The notes below the pieces were generated by a model. That model was not told where the DNA came from and searched no databases. It saw only the letters and a list, made by a program, of their open reading frames with translations. A stretch of 36,363 bases of DNA, from NCBI GenBank assembly GCA_035508495.1, contig DATJMX010000086.1, positions 1 through 36,363 of the forward strand, given 5' to 3'. The DNA comes from Candidatus Binataceae bacterium (GTDB lineage Bacteria; Desulfobacterota; Binatia; Binatales; Binataceae). This document shows positions 31,481 through 36,363 of this stretch, in pieces (within the stretch, counting starts at the first letter, position 1; every line of letters begins with the position of its first letter). The translations under genes and the position numbers were made by a program.

Positions 31481-32062
31481 TCATTCGAAGAATGGCGCGA
31501 GCATTTTCACCAACGCTGAAGTGAAGTCGCGCGCGGTGCGGACTCGATGCGCGGAAGTTGCACATACAAGGGCTGCCTCCGCGATCGCGCCGGCGAGCAG
31601 ATGTCCAATTGCCTCAATCTCGCGCGCCGATAACTGTGGTTTGCGTTTGGTGTCGATCGGCGCCTGCATCGCGCCGCCGAAGTAACGCGCGTCGATCTCG
31701 CGCCATTTCTCCCATCCGAGCACCGCTGGCCCGTCGGTCAGCAGAACGCGGCGAAACTTATCACCGGCAATCGAGGTGAGATACTTCAGCGTTCCCCGTT
31801 CGAATCGTTCGATGATACTCGCGCCTGACGCCGCGGCGGCGACAACCTCCGCGGCGAGCGCCGCCGTCATCTGCTCGAAGACGCGGGCAAAAATCTGTTC
31901 CTTGGACGCGAAGTGATGATAGACGGCGCCCTTGGCGACTCCCGCGCTCTCGGCGATATCGTCGATACTCGTGGCATCGAAGCCGGTTGCGGTGAATAGC
32001 TCCTGAGCCGCGCTTATGATCGCGGCGATAGTGGCGGCGCGCCGCTCGGACTGACTGGTCAT
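31481..32062 (-). CDS. TetR-family transcriptional repressor
   Basis: This 193-residue regulator has an N-terminal TetR helix-turn-helix (about 10-58): RRAATIAAIISAAQELFTATGFDATSIDDIAESAGVAKGAVYHHFASKEQIFARVF. The variable ligand-binding C-terminal part follows. The ATG at 32062 gives the usual short N-terminal tail before the first helix; no strong binding site is seen. The gene is divergent from the membrane protein at 32144, and two operators of identical design lie between them. It therefore very likely represses both itself and the membrane gene until an unknown small ligand, perhaps an aromatic compound, binds. It could also influence the neighbouring BadI-like operon 104 bases downstream. 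Confidence 0.92.
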   Translation of the reverse strand: MTSQSERRAATIAAIISAAQELFTATGFDATSIDDIAESAGVAKGAVYHHFASKEQIFARVFEQMTAALAAEVVAAAASGASIIERFERGTLKYLTSIAGDKFRRVLLTDGPAVLGWEKWREIDARYFGGAMQAPIDTKRKPQLSAREIEAIGHLLAGAIAEAALVCATSAHRVRTARDFTSALVKMLAPFFE

Positions 32063-32078
32063 CGTTGTTTCGTCCCGA

Positions 32079-32107
32079 TTGACAAACCGACTGGAAGTCG
32101 GTAATTT
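32079..32107 (+). promoter_or_regulatory. Sigma-70 promoter of the membrane gene, with operator in spacer
   Basis: TTGACA (32079-32084, perfect -35) and TAATTT (32102-32107) are separated by 17 bases. The spacer holds operator 1 almost completely (32086-32102). The expected start is near 32114, inside operator 2, 30 bases before the ATG at 32144. Confidence 0.8.
32086..32102. promoter_or_regulatory. TetR operator 1
   Basis: ACCGACT and AGTCGGT form a perfect 7-bp inverted repeat with a 3-base centre. It lies inside the spacer of the rightward promoter and over the expected start of the leftward promoter. Operator 2 repeats its design 23 bases further on. Confidence 0.85.
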
Positions 32108-32132
32108 TACAGACTCGAAGTCGGTAAATCGG
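32104..32132 (-). promoter_or_regulatory. Leftward promoter of the TetR gene, with operator 2 in spacer
   Basis: On the minus strand TAAAAT (32104-32109) is the -10 element and CCGATT (32127-32132) a weak -35, 17 bases apart. Operator 2 (32109-32125) fills the spacer. The start would be near 32097, about 35 bases before the ATG at 32062. Confidence 0.55.
32109..32125. promoter_or_regulatory. TetR operator 2
   Basis: ACAGACT and AGTCGGT with a 3-base centre form an inverted repeat that differs from operator 1 by one base in the left arm. It lies in the spacer of the leftward promoter and over the expected start of the rightward one. Confidence 0.75.
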
Positions 32133-32143
32133 AGACTAGCACA

Positions 32144-32563
32144 ATGACGACAGTTTCCTCGACCCTCTGCTTCATGGGTGCGCTGCTTTTCCTTCTCGGT
32201 CTGCTCATCGGATTCGGTATCCCAAGTTTCCGCAATCCACGCATCGGGCTGTCGGCGCATCTGACGGCGATCGAGAGCGGTCTTGCGCTGATCGCTTTCG
32301 GGCTTCTGATCCCGCATCTGACGATCGCGGCTAGATGGGCTGGCGCGGTCGGCCTCGCGCTCTGGCTCTCGTTGTATGTGCTGTGTGCGGGACTCCTGTT
32401 CGCCGCAGTGTATGGCACAGGCAGGGTGTTCCCGATCGCCGGCGGAGACATGGCGGCGAAGGCGTGGCAGGAAAAAACTGCCCGCGTCTTAATCTCAATC
32501 GGGTCGCTGGGCAGCGTAGGAGCGATCATTGTTTTGCTGGCGAAATGGCAGTGGCGTGCGTGA
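32144..32563 (+). CDS. Hydroxylaminobenzene mutase / styrene-oxide isomerase-like membrane protein
   Basis: This 139-residue inner-membrane protein has four hydrophobic helices (about 6-27, 38-60, 64-92, 112-132). It resembles the HabA/HabB hydroxylaminobenzene mutases: MGALLFLLGLLIGFGIPSFRNPRIGLSAHLTAIESG closely follows the family pattern of a helix, an NPR-x-GLSAHL motif and a second helix. H39 in the motif corresponds to the histidine that ligates haem in related styrene-oxide isomerases. Such enzymes rearrange hydroxylaminoarenes to aminophenols or epoxides to aldehydes. The exact substrate is unknown. The ATG at 32144 has GGAG about 10 bases upstream. It is controlled by the divergent TetR through two operators. 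The following small membrane gene starts 39 bases later and may be in the same unit. Confidence 0.7.
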   Translation: MTTVSSTLCFMGALLFLLGLLIGFGIPSFRNPRIGLSAHLTAIESGLALIAFGLLIPHLTIAARWAGAVGLALWLSLYVLCAGLLFAAVYGTGRVFPIAGGDMAAKAWQEKTARVLISIGSLGSVGAIIVLLAKWQWRA

Positions 32564-32602
32564 GGTCGCGTCAAGCGGAAACGACTGGTAGCGATCGCGC
32601 GA

Positions 32603-33061
32603 TTGTATGTATTGTGGCTCGCAGTGAGCGCCTCCCTTTTCCCGCCGAGCACCAACAGTGACTATCGCGGCTCGATCGTCTCCGCATACTTCCTTACCCT
32701 TTTCAGCGTTCTCACGATTGTGCCCGGCTGTATCCATGTATTCACGCCGGACGGCGGAGCGGGCAGTATCGCGGGGATCAACCTTGTCCAGAATGGCCGG
32801 GTGATTGTTGCGCTCTTCGCCTGGGCGGGTGCGACCCAGATCGCGTTCGGCCTCACGACGCTGGTCGTGTCGCTGCGCTATCGAACTTTCGTGCCGATCA
32901 TGCTCGCTCTGGTGATTGTCGAGCGCACCCTTCACGCGCTTGATGCATGGATTCTCAAAGGCGGTCCGAGCGGACACCATCCGCCCGAGCACTATGGCGT
33001 GCTGGTAGTGCTGCCGCTGTTGCTCGCAGCGCTGGCGCTCTCCCTTCGCCCGAGCGGGTAA
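32603..33061 (+). CDS. Small four-helix membrane protein of unknown function
   Basis: This is a protein of up to 152 residues with four hydrophobic segments: near YFLTLFSVLTIVPGCIHVF, VIVALFAWAGATQIAFGLTTLVV, FVPIMLALVIVERTLHAL and GVLVVLPLLLAALALSL. It is predicted to lie in the inner membrane. The conserved-looking GGPSGHHPPEHYG faces one side. I do not recognise the family with certainty. The start is unsure: TTG at 32603 is the most upstream usable codon in the frame, GTG at 32624 is an alternative, and neither has a good binding site. It lies between the TetR-controlled membrane gene and the ligase gene, on the same strand, 10 bases before the ligase start. Good G/C bias at third positions supports it as a gene. 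Confidence 0.65.
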   Translation: MYVLWLAVSASLFPPSTNSDYRGSIVSAYFLTLFSVLTIVPGCIHVFTPDGGAGSIAGINLVQNGRVIVALFAWAGATQIAFGLTTLVVSLRYRTFVPIMLALVIVERTLHALDAWILKGGPSGHHPPEHYGVLVVLPLLLAALALSLRPSG

Positions 33062-33071
33062 CATCAAAGCC

Positions 33072-34154
33072 ATGCAGCTTCCCGTGAATCCGCCGATCCT
33101 CCCGATGCTGTCAAAACGCATCGAGCAGTTGCCAGCCGGCGAAGGCTGGATATTCGAGCCGAAGTGGGACGGATTTCGCGCGCTCATTTTCCGCGACCGC
33201 GATGAGGTTTTTATCCAGAGCCGCGACGCGAAGCCGTTGAACCGCTATTTTCCCGAGCTTATCGAACCTTTGCAGGCCCAGTTGCCCACGCGCTGCGTGC
33301 TCGATGGTGAGATCGTGATCGCACGCAACGGCGCGCTCGACTTCGACGCGCTGCAACTCCGTCTTCATCCGGCGGCGTCGCGAGTCAAACTGCTGTCGCG
33401 CGAGACCCCTGCGTCGGTAGTGTTCTTCGATCTCCTTTGTGAGAACGACCGCGATCTGCGTGGCGAGCCATTTCAAAAGCGGCGTCACGAACTTGAATCG
33501 CTTCTCGGATCCGCCGAGCCGCCGATTCATCTGACCCCGGCCACGAACGATCGTCAACTCGCCGCGGACTGGTTTCGCCGCTTCGAAGGCGCCGGCCTTG
33601 ACGGCGTTATGGCGAAGCCGCTCTCCGGCACGTATCAACCTGACAAGCGCGTGATGTTTAAAATCAAGCACGAGCGCGATTGCGACTGCGTCGTCGCAGG
33701 TTTTCGATGGTACAAGGGCGCCAAGAATGTCGCGGTCGGGTCGCTCCTGCTCGGGCTCTTCAATGATGCCGGCGCCCTACAGCATGTAGGAGTATGCGCC
33801 AGCTTCACCGACAAGAAGCGCCGCGGGCTCACGGAGTTTCTCGCCACCTATCGTCGCGATGCCCTGAAGGATCATCCATGGAAGTCCTGGGCCGATGCCG
33901 CCGCGGCGGATGAGGCGGGTCATCGAATGCCGGGAGGACAGAGCCGATGGAGCCAGGGCAAGGATCTGTCCTGGGAGCCGCTGCGCCCCGAATTGGTCGT
34001 CGAAGTCGCGTATGAACATATGCAGGGCGGCCGCTTTCGCCATATGTCGCAGTTTCGCCGATGGCGTCCGGACAAGGATCCGCACGATTGCACTTACGCA
34101 CAACTCGAAGTGGTTGCGCCCGAGGAACTGGCGGCGATTTTTGGCGCACGATGA
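33072..34154 (+). CDS. ATP-dependent DNA ligase (LigC/LigD-ligase-domain type)
   Basis: This 360-residue enzyme seals nicks and breaks in DNA using ATP and acts on the chromosome. The nucleotidyltransferase domain has the adenylated lysine K31 in FEPKWDGFRAL, LDGEIVI (E80), FFDLLC, LDGVMAKP (176-183) and the last lysine motif VMFKIKH (195-200). An OB-fold domain follows, with LLGLFNDAGALQHVGVCASF and LRPELVVEVAYEHMQGGRFRH. It has no BRCT domain. Size and motifs match stand-alone LigC-like ligases rather than NAD-dependent LigA. The start ATG at 33072 lies 10 bases after the previous gene; no strong binding site is seen. It converges with the LigD-type polymerase gene. Together they suggest a non-homologous end-joining role, but no Ku gene is in this window. 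Confidence 0.93.
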   Translation: MQLPVNPPILPMLSKRIEQLPAGEGWIFEPKWDGFRALIFRDRDEVFIQSRDAKPLNRYFPELIEPLQAQLPTRCVLDGEIVIARNGALDFDALQLRLHPAASRVKLLSRETPASVVFFDLLCENDRDLRGEPFQKRRHELESLLGSAEPPIHLTPATNDRQLAADWFRRFEGAGLDGVMAKPLSGTYQPDKRVMFKIKHERDCDCVVAGFRWYKGAKNVAVGSLLLGLFNDAGALQHVGVCASFTDKKRRGLTEFLATYRRDALKDHPWKSWADAAAADEAGHRMPGGQSRWSQGKDLSWEPLRPELVVEVAYEHMQGGRFRHMSQFRRWRPDKDPHDCTYAQLEVVAPEELAAIFGAR

Positions 34155-34184
34155 CGGCGAGTCGCGATTCGATTAGTCAGATAC

Positions 34185-35492
34185 TCAACTCTTGCTTCGA
34201 CGGGCGTGGCTCGTGCGCCATTCGCGGGTTGGATCGTCGTCCGGGTCCGGCGTCTCCTGCGAGGGGCGTAACGCCTCAGGCACATGGCAAAGGTTGACGC
34301 GGATACGCGTCCAGGTGGAGGAGCGCCCGCGCATCGAGTCCACCAGGATGTCATCGACAGCCAGATACTCGTCCACATCGGGATGTCTCTGCTTCCATCG
34401 CTCCAGGCCCGCAAGGGCCGCAGCTTTATCGGGCGAGTTTGCGACCACAACCAGCGGCATCTTGATACGCGAGGGCTTAGCGGCCGCACGCGATCGCGAC
34501 GGCGCCACCCGCCGCGGCTCACCGTCCATCTTGCGGAAGTGCGGCGGCCAGGGCGCATCGCCAAGGCCCGCGGCTTCGTCGCGCTCTGCCAATTGCAGCA
34601 AACTCTCGAGCGACCCTGCCGCAGCATCCATGCCTTGATGAGGATCGTCCGACTCAGCGAACCTTCTCGGAACGGTCAGCATCGTGAAATCAGCGGGATC
34701 GCAGTCGGGAACTTCGTGCCAATGAAGCGGAGTGGAAACTCGCGCGTCCGGCACGGGGCGCACTGAGTAGGCCGACGCGGTGGTCCGATCCTTCGCGTTT
34801 TGATTGTAATCAAGGAACACACCGTGGCGCTCTTCTTTCCACCATTTCGAGGTCGCGAGAGAAGGCGCGCGCCGCTCAACTTCGCGCGACAGCGCAAGCG
34901 CGGCGCGGCGGACCTGGTCGAATGTCCAGCGCGGCTCAATCCGCACATTAATATGCATACCGCGCGAGCCGCTCGTCTTGGGCCATCCGTGCAAACCCAT
35001 CTCCTCGAGCAGCGATTTCACTTCCATCGCGACAGCACGAACGTCGGACCAGCTCACGCCCGGGCCTGGATCGAGATCGACTCGCAACTCATCGGGATGA
35101 TCGAGATCGCCGGTGCGCACCGGATGCGGATGCAGCTCGATGCATCCGAGATTAACTATCCACGCGAGCCCGGCGGCACCGTCGACAACGATCTCCTCAG
35201 CGGTGCGGCCCGAGGGGAAGCTCAACGTGATCGTTCGCAGCCACGATGGCCGCTGCGCGGGCGCGCGCTTCTGGAAGAACGCCTCGCCTTCGGCGCCGTT
35301 GACGTAGCGCTTGAGAACAATTGGACGGTCGCGAATACCCTGGAGAGCACCGGGAGCAACTGACAGGTAATAGCGAAGCAGGTCGAGTTTCGACAGACGG
35401 GTCTGGCGCGAGAAATAGAGTTTGTCGGGATGCGTGACCCGCACTTCCCGACCGTCTATCAGGAGCAGCTCGCCAGGATCTTCCTTAGCCAC
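34185..35492 (-). CDS. LigD-type primase-polymerase (PolDom) with C-terminal extension
   Basis: This 435-residue DNA/RNA primase-polymerase is of the NHEJ type and adds nucleotides at broken DNA ends. Conserved marks are VTHPDKLYF at the start, LRVDLDPGPGVSW with metal aspartates D139 and D141, KTSGSRGMHINVRI (172-184), and DYNQNAKDRTTASAYSVRPVPDARVSTPLHWHEV (228-261). The PolDom normally ends near 300. Here about 100 more residues follow, with PLVVVANSPDKAAALAGLERWKQRHPDVDEYLAVDDILVDSM, a part I do not recognise. The ligase and nuclease domains of full LigD are absent; the ligase is the separate convergent gene. The start is GTG at 35492, right before the typical lead; no good binding site is present. 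The two genes' stops are 30 bases apart. Confidence 0.92.
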   Translation of the reverse strand: MAKEDPGELLLIDGREVRVTHPDKLYFSRQTRLSKLDLLRYYLSVAPGALQGIRDRPIVLKRYVNGAEGEAFFQKRAPAQRPSWLRTITLSFPSGRTAEEIVVDGAAGLAWIVNLGCIELHPHPVRTGDLDHPDELRVDLDPGPGVSWSDVRAVAMEVKSLLEEMGLHGWPKTSGSRGMHINVRIEPRWTFDQVRRAALALSREVERRAPSLATSKWWKEERHGVFLDYNQNAKDRTTASAYSVRPVPDARVSTPLHWHEVPDCDPADFTMLTVPRRFAESDDPHQGMDAAAGSLESLLQLAERDEAAGLGDAPWPPHFRKMDGEPRRVAPSRSRAAAKPSRIKMPLVVVANSPDKAAALAGLERWKQRHPDVDEYLAVDDILVDSMRGRSSTWTRIRVNLCHVPEALRPSQETPDPDDDPTREWRTSHARRSKS

Positions 35493-35722
35493 ACCGGTAG
35501 CCCACGTTGATAAGCGTGCGGTGCGAACTGCAAAAACCCTTAGCGCGATTCGGATTCATTGGTCTTTATAATTGTTCTCACGACTAGTCTGGTCAAACTG
35601 CGCGCTATAACTGCATCCTCGATTAGCATAGCCGATCGGCTGCGCTAGACTCTGAGTGTCCGACGAGCGCGGCCCGGCGGGTATCAGATTAGCCCCTTCA
35701 GGATAATGCTGAGGTTTGGTTC
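35493..35722. promoter_or_regulatory. Divergent intergenic region before the lipoprotein gene
   Basis: This 230-base spacer separates the leftward polymerase gene and the rightward lipoprotein gene. A TATAAT is at 35567-35572, without a convincing partner -35. On the minus strand TTGACC (35591-35596) and AATTAT (35568-35573) are 17 bases apart and may serve the polymerase gene. No terminator or further gene is seen. Confidence 0.3.
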
Positions 35723-36334
35723 ATGAAGTATTTTCTTGCCTTGATCGTTCCTCTGATCGCGAGTGGATGCGCGGCGCTGGCGGCGAGCAGCGCGGCGCCG
35801 ACTACGGCTACAAACGCTGAAACCGCAGTTTCGACCATTTCAGCGATGCCCAAACCTTCTGCTTTTGATTACGTCGGAAGATCTGACACCAAGGTGGATT
35901 TCGTAAATCCCGCGGCGTTGCTCGACGATAGTACTTACGTTGACGCGAAAGTCATTGACGCTCAATGCGCTTTCAGGACCGCCGATCCACCGTTCCTGAT
36001 TCCAAACGATAAATCGCAAACCGCGTGGACTTTCACTGGCCGCTTGAACGAGGACGGATCGTTCCAGGCCCTCGACTACAAGAGCATCTTCTCGCTGGGC
36101 ATCGGCGAAGGAGCGCAGCAACTCGGCACCTGGCCGGTAAAACTAGTCGCCTTCAGCGACTTTCCCGATGAGTATCTAGAAGATCGGTTGGCAACCGTGG
36201 CTGCAGACAAGATCGATAGCGCCGATCAACATACGTTGGCGAGCCGTTACATCGCCAATTCGCAGCGAATCGGTGAGCATGTCGCGGAACTCGAGCGCGC
36301 ATACGATCCCCACGAGGAATGCGCCGCCAGGTAG
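35723..36334 (+). CDS. Lipoprotein of unknown function
   Basis: This 203-residue protein has a lipoprotein signal (MKYFLALIVPLIASGCAAL) with the lipobox LIASGC and C16 as lipidation site, so it is anchored to the periplasmic or outer membrane. A Thr/Ala/Ser-rich linker (about 17-45) follows, then a soluble region with mixed strands and helices: SDTKVDFVNPAALLDDSTYVDAKVIDAQCAF and the C-terminal helices QHTLASRYIANSQRIGEHVAELERAY. I do not recognise the domain. The ATG at 35723 has GAGG about 8 bases upstream. It stands alone at the window edge. No motif suggests an enzymatic function. Confidence 0.75.
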   Translation: MKYFLALIVPLIASGCAALAASSAAPTTATNAETAVSTISAMPKPSAFDYVGRSDTKVDFVNPAALLDDSTYVDAKVIDAQCAFRTADPPFLIPNDKSQTAWTFTGRLNEDGSFQALDYKSIFSLGIGEGAQQLGTWPVKLVAFSDFPDEYLEDRLATVAADKIDSADQHTLASRYIANSQRIGEHVAELERAYDPHEECAAR

Positions 36335-36363
36335 GTCTAGCAGATCTACACACGGCTGAAGTC

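Overview
The window looks like chromosomal DNA of a GC-rich, Gram-negative bacterium. Evidence for an outer membrane is a Wza-type polysaccharide exporter, several lipoprotein signals and an Lnt-like acyltransferase. The mix of genes (flavin/F420 LLM oxidoreductases, EthD-like proteins, SMP-30, metal amidohydrolase, BadI-like hydrolase, S53 peptidase) resembles uncultured soil lineages such as Binatota or neighbouring Desulfobacterota/Acidobacteriota-like groups. That placement is a guess from gene content; no rRNA or marker gene is present. No tRNA, rRNA, CRISPR array, insertion sequence or prophage was found.

Region 1 (1-11166) is a polysaccharide locus. On the minus strand, reading from 9380 down to 1, lie a secreted carboxypeptidase-regulatory-like protein, a Wza-type exporter, a Wzc/CpsD-type chain-length regulator with tyrosine-kinase domain, an O-antigen ligase/polymerase with TPR tail, a Wzx-type flippase, and the start of a family 2 glycosyltransferase cut by the window edge. 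Three consecutive junctions are tight (two 1-nt stop/start overlaps and one 35-nt gap). Divergent from it, across an AT-rich 0.8-kb spacer rich in repeats and palindromes, is a GDP-mannose 3,5-epimerase-like gene that could supply an activated sugar (GDP-L-galactose).

Region 2 (11168-19850) holds mostly single metabolic genes: SMP-30/gluconolactonase, an EthD-like small protein, a GFA zinc protein, an alpha/beta hydrolase paired with an LLM monooxygenase, a glyoxalase-fold protein, a secreted S53 (kumamolisin-like) peptidase with a Thr/Pro-rich repeat tail, and an amidohydrolase.

Region 3 (20046-26008) is the most interesting. A DOMON-like gene precedes a tightly coupled set: DUF1460 (NlpC/P60-like amidase), a two-part GT2 protein, a DUF4922 HIT-superfamily nucleotidyltransferase/phosphorylase-like protein, and a SpoIID/LytB-domain protein. 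The last three junctions are a 3-nt gap and two 4-nt overlaps. The same combination is, from memory, typical of Bacteroidetes. None of the four has a visible signal peptide, which suggests an undescribed cytoplasmic pathway handling peptidoglycan-like glycans or muropeptides. An acyl-CoA-dehydrogenase-like flavoprotein follows.

Region 4 (26020-36334) holds an LLM/Lnt-like pair, a duplicated EthD protein, an APH-like kinase with a BadI-like hydrolase, a TetR regulator divergent from a hydroxylaminobenzene-mutase/styrene-oxide-isomerase-like membrane protein, and split NHEJ-type genes (LigC-like ATP-dependent ligase and a LigD-type polymerase domain) without Ku in view. Between TetR and the membrane gene, two near-identical operators sit inside the spacers of the two opposing promoters. 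The window ends with a lipoprotein of unknown function.
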